DNA of 64,000 nucleotides from Trema orientale (lineage: Eukaryota; Streptophyta; Magnoliopsida; Rosales; Cannabaceae). The notes under the pieces were generated by a model. It saw nothing but the letters and a program-made list of their open reading frames with translations. It ran no database searches and was not told where the DNA came from. Of this stretch, positions 23,538 through 35,266 are shown one piece after another (position 1 is the stretch's first letter; each line of letters opens with the position of its first letter). Position numbers and translations under genes: made by a program. The DNA is taken from the NCBI GenBank assembly GCA_002914845.1, contig JXTC01000027.1, positions 438,502 through 502,501 of the forward strand, in the 5' to 3' direction.

Positions 23538-23754
23538 GGTATTAATCCAGTAGGTAATTTTTTTTTTTTTAACCTAAACATAGGTATCAATTTAGCCAAT
23601 GAAAATTTATTATGTATATTTTTTATTGTAAAAAGTAGGAGAGAGAAATAACATTAATGATGCACGTCTTTTTATGCACCTTATTATAACTGTTGGATCA
23701 CCATTAGATGATGATCCAACGGCTAAAAGAAAAATACCTACTGGATTGGCAACC
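23538..23754. mobile_element. (TA)n-associated MITE copy
   Basis: Starts GGTATTAATCCAGTAGG, ends CCTACTGGATTGGCAACC, and is flanked by (TA)n on both sides. Internal AGGAGAGAGAAATAACATTAA, GATGCACGTC and GATGATCCAACGGCTAA identify the family. It lies in the same orientation as the copy just upstream. Confidence 0.8.
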
Positions 23755-23759
23755 TATAT

Positions 23760-25028
23760 ATATATATATATATATTTATGTATTTATTAAAGAAAAAAAC
23801 ACAATTCGATCAATAAAATAAATGCATTTGATGCTTTAGAATTAGGATGTTTTTGTATTATCTCAGGAGTACTAATTAAGACCTAACTAGCATGATGATG
23901 AAATCAGTTCCGCCAACCCACTCAGCTAATCTGCTTAAACTTTTTTGTTTAAAATTACCGGCAGGATTACCATTTTTTTTCAAAAAGAAGGGTTTTAATT
24001 GAGAAATTTTATTAAATATTATCCAAAGTGTACCTAATTACACTATATATATGCTCCACTCAATAATTATTTCATATAAATAAATAAATAAATATATATA
24101 TATACGTGTGTCTGGGACAAAAATACTCCTGAGATAATACAAAAACATAGTTTTACCCATTCAAAAAAAAAAAAGAAAAGAAACTCTCATTATCTTTCAA
24201 CTCTCTCTCTTCTCACAATATGAAGAGATTTTTATGTTTAAATATTATATGTATAGTTTAAAATAGTTTGTATTTAAGTTTTGAGATGTTCTGTGGTAAA
24301 AAAAAAATAAAATAAATTTTGCTAAATTTCTGCGAATGGTCTGTAAATTGGACTGTCTTCTCGACGAACATAAAAAATTTCAATGAATTTTAACAGTAAT
24401 TCGATGACCATTCTATAAATTGTTCTTGATAATGATATTTGGAAAATTACTTGATGGTCATCGAAATAACATTGAAAATTTCGATGCCATTTCAATGCAA
24501 TGCGATGCCATCTCAATGACCATCAAATTTTTTAAAGACTATTATTATCAAAAACTCTTCATTGAGTTTTCATCGAAATGACATCAAATTGTCATTAATT
24601 ATCTTCGAAATGGCATAATAGTATAACTTTTATATTTGCACAAATTTACCCAAATGCAATTTTAATGCAGAATCTAACTACAGAATATCTCGAAACTAAA
24701 ATACAGACTATTTTATTCTATATTCATAATATTTAAACATATAAATCTTTTATCCAAATGAGGCTGCAATCAAATCAAAAATAAGTTTGGAGCCAATGTA
24801 AATCATGGATAAATTGATTTTGATATCAATGTAAATATGTTTTTTAAGCAATAATAGATATTACAAATATCAATTTTTGTAACAAACAACCTATTTCTCT
24901 ACAATAATATTTAAATTAGGGAAAATACTGATGCAAAAAATTAAACAAGTGCATTGCTCAAGTTCAGAACATTCATGAACCAAAGTGGGATTTGATGCTT
25001 TAGAAATCTGATTATATATCTTAATTAA
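23760..25028. other. Intergenic with possible decayed repeat
   Basis: AT-rich. At 24330-24620 variants of TCGATGACCAT, TCGATGCCAT and ATCGAAATGACATC recur on both strands, which suggests the decayed subterminal region of a transposon; no termini found. No gene. Confidence 0.45.
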
Positions 25029-25029
25029 T

Positions 25030-25888
25030 TATAAGGGATAATATAAAAAAAAAAATTCCATCTTTAGTGTTTTATCGAAAAAAAAACTACACCTTTTCAT
25101 TTATATCAAATTAAATCTTTAATTTATATTTTCTTATCAAACTGAATTGGGCCCATATGTTTAATCAAAATCGGAAGTTTATTTTGTTTAAAAAGACAAT
25201 TTTACCCTTCAAACTTATAAGATATATATTATAAATAATAAATATTAAAACTAATTATTTTTGTCTTTCTTTAAAAAAAATATTTTAATGAAAATAATAA
25301 TTATTGAGAATAAAAACTTTTGTCATTCTTTTTTTTTTAGAATTTAATTATTTTGAATAATTTAAACTCATTTTAGTTTCAATATTAATTATTTTCACTT
25401 AAAATGATTAAAAAAGGAAAGAAAAAAATGAGAAATTTTTAAAATTTTTGTCATTATCTCTCTCTCTCTCTCTCTTAATTTTAATTGTTTTGAATAATTT
25501 AAACTCTTGAAAAAAAAAGAACAACAAAATGATAATTTTTGGATAATTATTTTTTTTCAGCTTTTGTCATTCTAATTTTAAAATTATTTTGAATAGTTAA
25601 AACTCTAATTATTTTTAGTAATTATTATTTTTACTTAAATTGTTTTTAAAAAAATAAAGACAATAATAATTAGTTTGAATATTTATTAGTTTTAATATAT
25701 ATTTTATGGTTCAAAGGGTAAAATTCTCATTTAAAGTAAACTAAAGTTCCAATTTTGACTAAATATGTAGGCCCAATCTTATTAGATAAGAAAATACAAA
25801 TTAAAGATTTAATTTGATATAAATGAAAATGTGTGGATTTTTTCGACAAAACACTAAAGGTAGTGAGTTTTTTTTTATCGCTTAACTA
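25030..25888. mobile_element. Long-inverted-repeat (foldback) element, about 860 bp
   Basis: The left arm has CTTTAGTGTTTTATCG, then TTTTCATTTATATCAAATTA and GATTAATCAAAATCGGAAG-like sequence. The right arm on the opposite strand reads CTTTAGTGTTTTGTCG and the same TTTTCATTTATATCAAATTA, then GGCCTACATATTTAGTCAAA. The arms match over about 190 bp; the middle is AT-rich. No clean target duplication. Probably a Mutator-type long-TIR MITE. Confidence 0.75.
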
Positions 25889-25903
25889 TAATAGTGATAC
25901 AAA

Positions 25904-26138
25904 GGCACCAATTCACTAGATATTTTTTTTTACCTATACATAAATATCATTTTGACCAATTAAAATTTATCATATATATTTTTTTATAGTAAAACGCAGA
26001 AAAAAGAAATAATATTAATAATGCACGTCTTTTCATGGATATGATTATAATCGTTGGATCATTGTTAGATGATGATCCAATGAGTAAAAAAAATACCTAT
26101 ATATAGGTATAAAAAAAATACTTATTGGATTAGGAACT
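25904..26138. mobile_element. (TA)n-associated MITE copy
   Basis: Starts GGCACCAATTCACTAG and ends TTATTGGATTAGGAAC before a (TA)n tract. Internal AATAATGCACGTCTTTTCATG and GATGATCCAATG match the family. The left flank is not (TA)n here. Confidence 0.75.
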
Positions 26139-26477
26139 ATATATATATATACATAATTGAGGTGCAATTACAATGTGCATATATATTTTTTTGTACTTCT
26201 TTTTCCCCTTGTTTTAAAAAATTATTTTATTTTATTTTATACATATTGTTTATGGCGTTGGTTATGTTGTTGAAATGTCACATTTAAACCTGTGTTCATA
26301 TTTGGGTTTTGTTTTGTTTTCTTTCTTTCCTAAGGTCAAACGCCATATTGCACATCACTTGATTCACAATCACAATACAATTCTTGAAAGAATGACAGTC
26401 CTACAGCATATATATATATATGTGTTTCGAAATCAGTAAAAATGTTAGCAATCGGCAAATCAAGGTTGACTAGATCA

Positions 26478-27185
26478 GGGAAATATTTTCATAATTAGGA
26501 AAATTACAAAATAATTTCGATGTGCTTTTAGCAAATTATTAGTTTTAATCCTTTTTTTTTAAAAAAAAAGTGGGGCTTAACTAATGATCTCCACTTATTA
26601 CAAATTAAAAGAAAATACTTATTACTACCTAATCTCCAACCCCATTAAAATATGTTTTCACGAATCACGCCTATCCCCGGTGTGATTCGAACATAGGACC
26701 GAGATTTCAGATAGTGAATGCTCTTACCACTTGAGTCAACCCACTTCGTCATTAGTAATACAAAAAAAATCCCTTCAGTTGGTCAAATCGGCGAATTAAA
26801 ATTATTCATTTTGATAAATTTTTATTTTGCTTTTTGTCAAATTTTTATTGAAAATGATAAATATGCCCTTGATCAAATCAAATAGTCAATTAAATCAACA
26901 GTAAAACAACTTAAATAGGAGATACTCAAAATTATTCTTTAAATCACATAAAAATCAGATTTTTTTTTGAGTGTTTGATTATAATGTTGAGAGATAGTTA
27001 TTCAACTAATTATGACAGTTTATTAATTATTAGTATAATTTCTCAATAATTTTGACCCAATCTGTCCAAAGAGATTACTTTGATTTGATCAACCAAACTG
27101 AAGTGCTTTATTTCACATTCTTAAAAATATAAAGTCGAAACTGAAATTTTGCTAAAAAGATAGTGGAGGTTTTTGATATTTTCCC
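26478..27185. mobile_element. Foldback element split by a SINE
   Basis: GGGAAATATTTTCATAA at the left pairs with GGGAAAATATCAAAAACC at the right on the opposite strand. The interior resembles the DEK1 intron 2 element in reverse (AATAGTCAATTAAATC, AACAACTTAAATAGG). The SINE at 26551-26748 interrupts the left arm. Family membership is inferred from pattern, not alignment scores. Confidence 0.6.
26551..26748 (-). mobile_element. tRNA-derived SINE, nested in a foldback element
   Basis: On the minus strand the A-box-like TGACTCAAGTGG (26727-26738) and the B-box-like GTTCGAATC (26684-26692) are in tRNA order. The body ends GTGGAGATCATTAGTTAAG and then an A-rich tail (T runs on plus at 26552-26560). 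Short ATTAGT repeats at both edges could be the target duplication. It shares its 3' body with the SINE at 22101-22270. Confidence 0.75.
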
Positions 27186-27189
27186 ATAA

Positions 27190-28865
27190 TAACTTTAGGA
27201 GACTGTTTGCCTTCAAATAATTAGGCGCATACTAATATAGAAAGAAACAAAATATATCCATGCATATATAAATTAATTATGATATGAATCAGAAGAGCCA
27301 CCTTAAGGGGTAGAAGATAATTTTGAGTAGAAGAAGTATCTCTTATAGAACTCTAACTATATTCCTAGTGATTCATGTGTTTTTTCCTCGTCGTCATTAG
27401 GACTTGAATTAACTAATTATTAATCAACTGTAATAAATTATTTATAATTCAATTTTTTATATTCAGTTCGTTATTGTGAGAATTTTTTTTATTTGGATGA
27501 ACTTCAATTCTTTATTAAGAAAAAGTTTAATTAAATTTTCTTTTGAAATGTAGAATAATTAAGAGTAGTTCTAGGCATAATCATAAGGAAGTACATCTAA
27601 TGATTGAAAGCTTCTTCTAAATGGGACACAAATTCTCAAACCATTGACGTAACAAACAAAGACGAAAAAAACAATAATAATAAATTACAACTATTGTTAC
27701 AAGACCAGTTGCTTTTTGATGAATTTTATACATTTTGATTTCTTAAAACTTCTGAGAATGGCAGATCAACTAATTTGTAAGAGAAACAGATTGCTTCCTG
27801 CGTAGGAGAAAGAAAAATTTAATGAGAAATTATGCAATACTCAACACTTTGGGCAAAAATAAACAGGTTGCTTCCTCCTAATGTATAGATCAATCAATAT
27901 AGAGGTTGTCGATTGCCTTTATTTATTGTCAATTCATCATAATAAGGTAGACTCATCATATAAAAGCTTATGTTGATTAGTGGTTAATGTATTATATTGG
28001 TTATGCCTGCAGTGTCAGAGATACCTAAAACTTTTAATAATTTGTTCTTTATGATGTAGAGTGTTAAAAGTTTCAACTTTCTCCCTTGAATTACTAAAAT
28101 TATTATTTTGTTAGATTAATTAAAAAAAAAATTTTACTCATTTAAGTTTCATACTCATTTGGATTTTCAATAAATACTTGAAAATTACAAAGAAATTAGA
28201 GTGTGCGTTCATCTTTTACATTTCGTTTTAATAAATATTCAATTATAATTAAATGACCAAGTAAATATATATTTTGACACTTGATATATTTACTTATATA
28301 TCAGTTTAATTTATGTACTGAGTATATTCATTTTTATATCGGATACATCATATTTTATATTTGGTGTATGATATACCGGTCATTTTGCTACAATGTTTGA
28401 AAGGCGGATTTAGTTAAAAGAGGCCCAAAATTTGATCAATTTTAATATGAGACCAAAAATTATGAAACTTGTTATTAACTTTCATTTTTGTTTTGCCCGA
28501 CAAAATGACCAATTTTAGTGGTTTGAAAGAACTTATTTTTTTTTTTTTCACCCGGGAGGATATATATATTGACACATTTTACATAGTTGGGAGCCAAATA
28601 TGAAATAAACCCTCTAGTAAAAGATTTTTAATAGAAATTTGTTAATCTTTTGGACAGGGTAGTGGATTTCCTCTCAATTATTATTTTTTTTAAAAAAAAT
28701 CTTTTGCATGTTAGGTACCTTAGTTTGAAAGCAAACGGTCAGTGGGTCCAAGAAAGTATAAGGCAACGAACACCATTAGTTCAAATGGAGGCCCAAATGC
28801 AGCTGCATTTTCTCCACTGAAATTTCGTCTCATAAGGTTTCTTCTCCTTCTTTATTTATGTACAG
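27190..28865. other. Intergenic
   Basis: AT-rich, with poly-A/T tracts and repeated TGATATA/TATATC motifs at 28280-28380. No gene, RNA gene or bounded element recognised. Confidence 0.5.
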
Positions 28866-28872
28866 GGGCAGC

Positions 28873-29053
28873 GGGCACCATTCCAGTACATATTTTTTTT
28901 AACCTAGTTATAATTATTATTTTTATCAATTAAAATTTATTATATACATTTTTTCATATAAAAAATATAAAAAATTATTAAATAATATAAATTTATTGTT
29001 ATTATTTTTTTCTAACTAATCCAACTGTAAAAATACCTAGTGGACAATGATCG
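28873..29053. mobile_element. (TA)n-associated MITE copy, diverged
   Basis: GGGCACCATTCCAGTAC at the left and CCTAGTGGACAATGATC at the right, followed by TATATATAATATA. It is shorter and more diverged than the other copies. Confidence 0.6.
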
Positions 29054-29054
29054 T

Positions 29055-30770
29055 ATATATAATATATTCAAGCACAAAACCAACTTTATATACATGCACT
29101 AACCACGCCATGTTGTGATGCAAGCATTAAAGAAAGGAGTACCATTCACTAAACTTCCTTTTTCCTTTTGTTGTTGTTGTTGTTGTTTTTTTTTTTTTTT
29201 TCCCCAAAAGAATGGCTTTCTAATTTCAATTATTTAGAGTAACATTAAGGGAACGTTAGAAAAGTAAACCTTTTAATTAAAGTAGATGATGGTGGGCAAC
29301 TAAATTTTTGACAATTCAAATAACTCATAACATAGACCATCATACCAGGAAAAAAAAAAAAGAAAAATAAAAGAGAAGGCTTTTAAGCGACATTGACGAA
29401 GATTGATCCTAATTTTCTCTTTTTATTCTTCATTTAAATTTTGTTAGGGGTTTGCTACTTTGCTCATAGAATCTTTTTTTTTAAAAGTATATAATTGTCA
29501 CATTTTTCAATAATTATCCAACACGTCTCATATTAAAATATGTGATGTATGCTCATTTGTCACATTGAATTGTACTAAAATGTTGAACATGAAAGTTAGA
29601 ATGTCTAATATTATCATAAAACGCTTGTAATAATGAAAATGAATAGTCTTTCGGCCAAAATTAAACATAAATTAGAGTCGATGCCTTGTCTGAATCCAAA
29701 TTTGTGTTCATAGGGCAGACTTTGAGAGAGATTTCCATTCAAAACCGTGTGAGATTTGGGAAAAGTAAGCTGATATAGACAAGGTACCAAACTCAATTGG
29801 TACAAGAATTAGGTGACCCTTCTAAACCATCCATTGGGCATTAAAGAACACATCAAACGGTTACCATTTCTTTTTCATTTGGATTTTAAGTTTAAGTTTC
29901 CGACGTCAAAATATCTGACTTCATGGCCGTTTTAATTCTTTACAAACTCAGTCCTTTTTCTTTATGTTTTTGTTTTCATGCCATAAAATCTAAAATTGCT
30001 TTTATCAATCGTGGTAGAAAAAGCAAATCATTGCTTTTAATGTTCCTCTTTAATGCACAATTTCAAAATTTAAACTTTGATGTATTGCTGCTTGAATAAT
30101 CTTTTTTCTAGAATTTCTAGCCAATATTAATGACTTCCATAATTCATGCGATTATTTTTAGTGCACGTAATTTATGGCTATGAATCAGCCAAAGAAAGAA
30201 AGGAGAAGAGCGACCGTAAAAACCCAAATATTATTTTCTAAACGAAAAAGAAGAGCCCCCATGAATACCATGTTAAGCATATAAAAATGAAACATAATAA
30301 ATCAAAAGGTATTTAAACAGTCTTAACCAAATTTTGCAAACCCATGCTAGCAAAACAACTAATCACAATTAAAAACAAAAAAAAAGTTATTAAATAAGAA
30401 TAATTTCGTGATTGCAAGCATAGTCTTGTGAAAAACTCATGATCCTATTGATGTGTGGTGTCAAATGTGATCAATGGCATTATGGCTCAAAAAAATCAAT
30501 ACATTTGGTGAATGCTAATTAATTAGTTATATTAGTAATTACCATAAAGAAAGCAAAGGAAAGAAATTGATTACTTAAATTTAAAGAGAGAAATTTGGGA
30601 GAAAAAAAAAAATTAATTACAACAAATGACAAAAACAGTAGTTAAGAAGACAGCAAAAGGTGGGGGCCCACAAAGACAAACTGACAGCTGTTTGGCAACA
30701 ATGGCCTAACCTAAGGCCACTCTGTCATCAAACCCTTGAATCTCTCTGTTTCTCTCCCTCTCTCTAAATA
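29055..30770. other. Intergenic upstream of the AG-peptide gene
   Basis: AT-rich with a (TTG)n plus poly-T tract at 29169-29201. The last few hundred bases are presumably the promoter of the AG-peptide gene. No other gene seen. Confidence 0.5.
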
Positions 30771-30773
30771 CTT

Positions 30774-30781
30774 TATATATA
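30774..30781 (+). promoter_or_regulatory. TATA box of the AG-peptide gene
   Basis: TATATATA follows a CT-rich stretch and lies 111 bp upstream of the ATG at 30892, placing a likely start near 30805-30815 and giving a CT-rich 5' UTR of about 80 nt. Confidence 0.6.
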
Positions 30782-30891
30782 GCCACCACTCACAATCCCA
30801 TTGTCCAAAAATCCCATCTTTACAACAAAAAGCCTCTCTTTCTCTCCATATTTTCATCACATTTTCTCTTGAATTTTCCCTAGAAAAAGAA

Positions 30892-31074
30892 ATGGAGGCA
30901 ATGAACAAGAAGCTTATCTTTGCTCTTTTGGTGGTTGCCATGATGGCCTTCTCAGGCATCCAGAAGGCTTCAGCAGCTGAGGCCCCAGCTCCCAGCCCTA
31001 CATCTGATGCCACTCAATTCATGCCTGCCATCTTTGCATCTCTAGTAGCTTTGGCTTTTGGCTTCTTGTACTGA
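30892..31074 (+). CDS. AGP21: Arabinogalactan peptide (AGP12/13/14/21 type), 60 aa
   Basis: Single-exon gene. Residues 1 to about 28 form a secretion signal (MEAMNKKLIFALLVVAMMAF... ending ASA). The very short mature peptide is AEAPAPSPTSDA, whose AP and SP prolines are expected to be hydroxylated and O-arabinogalactosylated. The hydrophobic tail MPAIFASLVALAFGFLY is a GPI-anchor attachment signal, so the product should sit on the outer face of the plasma membrane. Length and motif match Arabidopsis AG-peptides AGP12, 13, 14 and 21. Synteny with DEK1 and the DUF1639 gene points to AGP21 (At1g55330), which is linked to root-hair patterning in Arabidopsis. I chose the first ATG, after AAAAAGAA; the ATG three codons later is a weaker alternative. 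The overlapping frame on the other strand is a shadow. Confidence 0.92.
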   Translation: MEAMNKKLIFALLVVAMMAFSGIQKASAAEAPAPSPTSDATQFMPAIFASLVALAFGFLY

Positions 31075-31590
31075 GCTCATTACCACCATTTTTCATGTTG
31101 AGTTTTTTGCTTAGATATAATATACTCTATTTATCTATGCATATTGTTGTTCATTGTGGTGGGGTTGTTCTGTTTTTCTCTCTCTAACCCATTTCTCCTT
31201 TCCTCTGTGTGGAGTCATTTATATGGAGTTGGGACAAGTGTTTATTAGAGAGAGATGGGAAATGGGTTGGAATTATTTTTATTTAACTTTTGAGGGTTTA
31301 AGTTAATTTTAATTACTTATTGTTAATGATGTGATGGCTTGGGCTGTATTTGGGTGTGATATATGTATTGTAATATGTATAAGATTCTTGTATATTAAGT
31401 TGTGTAATTTTCTATTTGGGTTTAGTGGGAATGTGGGGTTGGCTTAGACTCTAGGCTGATAAGGAGAACTATGAGGAGGAATCTGATACACACTTTCTAG
31501 CGTTGGAATAGATATGGTGGATTTGATCTATTCGTTGTACTATCTTTCTTTTCTTCTCTCATTGTATTTGTGATCCATTTATATTAATAA
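31075..31590 (+). other. Probable 3' UTR of the AG-peptide gene
   Basis: T-rich non-coding DNA after the stop. TATTAATAAAATTCC near 31570-31590 contains an AATAAA polyadenylation signal; earlier sites are possible. Confidence 0.4.
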
Positions 31591-32425
31591 AATTCCATTC
31601 TTGTATTCAAGGCCATCTTTTTTTTGGATACCATTGATTCAAAGCTATTGCTAATTGCTTAGGACCTTTATTTTGAATAACTTCAGAGAAAAAGCAGAAA
31701 GTATACATGAAATTTAAGAAAATGGCAAGTTTGCAATTGTGGTGATGAAAATTTGTGATGAGCTGTTATTGCTTGGCAGATTCTAAGATGGTCATGTGAT
31801 TTGTAATCATACATGGCAGTAATTGTGGGACCATTTTTTTTCCCCCTCAATTTGTGAGGCTTAGGCCAGCGGTGGTTTGGCCTGGCCAGGCAGCCATGTG
31901 AATATCCAGAGAGTCTTTGCCATGTGCTTTTTCTCTTCAATGATACTAAAGGCGGTGTCATGTTTTTAATGAACAAAATTTTTATGTTCCCTTTCTATAT
32001 ACTTTATAAAGTTATACAAAAGACTGAATAAGAGGCCATTTCTTTTTGAACTCGCCATAAATAATGTGTTTCATTTAGAAGATCCTAGAGGCTATCTTAT
32101 TTATATTTTTTTTCAGCCAAATTTGATATTGACTAATAAACCAAGTTGTGTTATGTCCCCCTTCCAAGTTTGTGGTATTTTTCAAAGAGATGTTTTGCTA
32201 AAAGGCTAGACAAAGTCCATTTCTTTTTAGCCGTTTCTAAGGAGTTTAAATAACAACACTGAGGTACATTTCAAGCACAAAAAACGGTTTAAGGTATTTG
32301 GTATTAAACATTCTTTCTTAGTCTTTCATAGTTAACCAAATTAGTAAAATTCATATGCAATCTAAATGAATATTCAATAATTAAATCTTCCAACAACAAA
32401 AAATGAGGAAAAAAAAATTTGTAGT
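31591..32425. other. Intergenic
   Basis: No gene or bounded element recognised. A GC-richer patch with imperfect GGCC palindromes lies at 31860-31895. Confidence 0.5.
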
Positions 32426-32436
32426 CGAAATGTATA

Positions 32437-32580
32437 AACGTAGGGTCCTGTCTATTCACCGTTGGATGGGAATCTGTATATAAATAGATTCTCCACAGAT
32501 TCCCGTTATTCCCCACATATTCCCATCCAACGGTAATTAAGGCATGACCTTACGTAGGGACGCCCCTACTGTAGCCATTC
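32437..32580. mobile_element. Mutator-like MITE lacking its left terminus but with intact target duplication
   Basis: Core CACCGTTGGATGGGAATCTG, AATAGATTCTCCACAG and right end ACGTAGGGACGCCCCTAC match the copy at 34616-34787. The left end begins AACGTAGGGTCC, so about 30 terminal bases are absent. Even so, exact 9-bp repeats AAATGTATA abut both ends (32428-32436 and 32581-32589). Confidence 0.85.
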
Positions 32581-32589
32581 AAATGTATA

Positions 32590-33790
32590 AAAGGAAAAAA
32601 AAAATGTCATAATTTTCAACCACAATTTGCATCTCATAATTTTCAACCACAATTTGCATTTTAAAACACTAACTTCTATGGCCGTGGTTTTACTATTAAG
32701 GTCATCCTTTTGGAGTATCAAACTTGGCCTCGTTTTTGCATGGAAAGAAACGTGATTTCTGAATTTGAAAAATGTTACTTGTGGTATGAATTGGCCGATT
32801 AGTCACCAGTCAGTGAAAGCTCAAGCCTTTCTCATATAACAATTACCAAGGCATCAAACAATCCTGAAGGAATGAGAAATAGGAAGGACCAAAACTTGCA
32901 TAGTAGGTATGAAGCGAATTAGGAAAGGGCCAAAAAAAAAATTGAATGGTGATGTGAACTTGTGGACAAACATCACATGCTTTGTTAATTTGGTTAGTTC
33001 TAAGAAACCAAGTTATAGGACCCACAAGGACAAACTCTTATGAAAAGAACCAAAACACCCTTGTTGCACAGGTTTCCAAAATCAAAATGGTTCCTCAGAG
33101 GCCTAATCACTATCCTACACTAATTCTAGTTCACTTTTCACCTTGTTTAGTCTGAATTCAACCACCACATGCACCAGACAATGAAGATACTTCACCTTCT
33201 ACTCTATTATTGTTTATTATTATTATAATTAGTTATTATAGAGGTTCATGAGCCCCAAATTATAGAGGTTATAACAATAATAGAGGCTATAGAAAAGGCA
33301 TGCAAGGCAGCAGCTCGTGATGTGGCATGTGGCAGAACACACCCTTGAGCTATGCATTTTGAGGATATTTCATTTTTAGAAAGCAAAACACAAAAATATA
33401 TAGACAGATCAACATGAATGGGTTTACTTGTGTAAGCTTTGTATGTGGGCTAAAATTTGGTAATGAGTGGGGCCTACCAACTAGTACAAACCATGTGATT
33501 TATTTATTTTTTATTTTGATAATTACAAACCATGTTATTTTCCTTCCGTTTTACTTTCATCATTTTCTTTGTTTTTATTTTGTTTTCGATCAAGTATTGA
33601 GTTACCAGGCGACTAAGTTGGAAATTGCAATGAACGGCAAGAGGATGTTAGTAAAAGATTGCACTTACAAATTAAAGTCTTAAAAATGAGGCTAGTTTAA
33701 AACGGCTATGAGAGGTTTGAAACTTTAATTTGTTAATTATGGGTAAAATTTCGAAATAAATTGTTTTCATTCCTCTAAACAATAAAAACT
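32590..33790. other. Intergenic
   Basis: A short direct repeat (TCATAATTTTCAACCACAA) lies at 32607-32625 and 32634-32652. A TTATTATTATT tract is near 33209. No gene seen. Confidence 0.5.
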
Positions 33791-33792
33791 TT

Positions 33793-34090
33793 TGAGAAAA
33801 GTATTTTCCTTTCTATCCTTCTCATTTTGGAAAATAAGCATAGAAATTCCCATATTTTGTCACAATTTTACCAAAAAAAAAAAAAACAAAAAAAAAACTC
33901 TTTATTCAGAAAAGTATCAGAAGAAACCTAAAGTAATATATCAATAAAAAAAATTTAAGAAAAGTATTTTCCTTTTCGTCCTTCACATTATGGGAAATTA
34001 GCATAGAAAATCCTGTATTTTGTCACATTTTACAAACAAAAAAAAAAATGTATTCAGAAAAGTATCAGAAGAAACCTAAAGTTATATATA
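33793..34090. repeat. Imperfect direct repeat, two copies of about 140 bp
   Basis: GAAAAGTATTTTCCTTT through AGAAAAGTATCAGAAGAAAC appears at about 33793-33930 and again at 33958-34080. Each copy carries an internal A-rich tract of different length. Confidence 0.8.
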
Positions 34091-34139
34091 GAATTTAATC
34101 TGTTTTTATTAAAAGAAACCCTTCAAATTTCACTATTGT

Positions 34140-34450
34140 TAAAAGCGAAAATTTAATTTTTTATGGTAATTTTCAAAAAGTATTGAAAAATCTCATATTT
34201 TGGAATTATTTGTAAAATCCCATATTTTAATTAGAAAAATATTATTTTTAAAAATATTTAGAAAAATACTATTTTTTATTAATTGATGAGATATTAAAGT
34301 AACCAATTAAGTTACCTAAAGTAACTTGACTGGTTATCTCGAGTACCATTGAAAAGTATCAATTTTGAAAAAAAAATAGTATTTTCTAAATATTTATTAA
34401 AATTTTATTTTTTTAAATAACTTTTAAAAAGTGATATATTTCGAATTCAA
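34140..34450. mobile_element. Possible small foldback element
   Basis: AATATTTAGAAAAATACTATT on the left pairs with AAATAGTATTTTCTAAATAT on the right. The centre has AAGTAACCAATTAAGTTACC. No terminal duplication identified. Confidence 0.45.
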
Positions 34451-34548
34451 TCCAGAGTTTTTCAAAAAATTTCGCCCATCTGATTTTTCAATTTTTGGTA
34501 CTTTAGGCCTAGAATTTTGTAGTAAGACCTTGTTAAAACACCTTATAT

Positions 34549-35266
34549 CTTAAAGTATTAATTACATTTTTATACTTTGCGTTTTGACTGTTTATTCAAT
34601 TTATATTTTATGTTTGGGCGCGTCTACAGTAGGGGCGCCCCTACGTAGGGCCCTGTCTATTCACCGTTGGATGGAAATCTGTATATAAATAGATTCTCCA
34701 CAGATTCCCGTTATTCCCCACAGATTCCCATCCAACGATAATTAAAGCATGACCCTACGTAGGGACGCCCCTACCGTAGCCATCCCCTTTATGTTTTAGT
34801 TATTATCAGCATTAATCTCGAAATTTAAAACTTTTAACAAATTTATACATTTTTTGGGTCAAACACTAATTTTAACCATTGAGTTTACCAAAATACCCTT
34901 TTAACTTTAAAGATTTATATTTTAATACTTAATTTACATTTAAAAATAACTAAAATAAATAGCCCAAAGAATAAATATTTAGAAAAAAATTTAAAAAATG
35001 AAAAAACCTACAAAAGTTAAATCTTATCTATAAAACTGTTTATCAAATTTACATATATTTTAAATGTGATTTCTTTTAAAAACTATGTATTTACATTTTT
35101 AAGGGTATTTGGTAAACATAATAGTTAAAATCGGTATTTGACTCAAAGAGGGTATAAATTTCTTATAAATTATAAATTTGAAAGTTAATGTTGATAATAA
35201 CCAAAATACAAGGTATAGACTGAACAAATAGTCAAAATGCAAGGTATAAAAATGTAATTATCCCTA
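34549..35266. mobile_element. Long-inverted-repeat element with a nested MITE
   Basis: Left arm TAATTACATTTTTATACTTTGC, then TTTTGACTGTTTATTCA, pairs with the right arm on the opposite strand (ATAATTACATTTTTATACC, TTTTGACTATTTGTTCAG). The pairing continues through GGGTCAAACACTAATTTTAA / GAGTCAAATACCGATTTTAA. The arms exceed 200 bp. The 18-bp sequence TGTTAAAACACCTTATAT flanks the element exactly (34531-34548, 35267-35284). The left arm is interrupted by the MITE at 34616-34787. Confidence 0.75.
34616..34787. mobile_element. Mutator-like MITE, full-length 172-bp copy, nested
   Basis: Left end GGGCGCGTCTACAGTAGGGG and right end CGCCCCTACCGTAGCCATCC. The arms pair through GCCCCTACGTAGGG and the CACCGTTGGATGG / CCATCCAACG blocks. 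The exact 9-bp target duplication TTTATGTTT lies at 34607-34615 and 34788-34796. It is inserted in the left arm of a larger foldback element. Confidence 0.9.
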
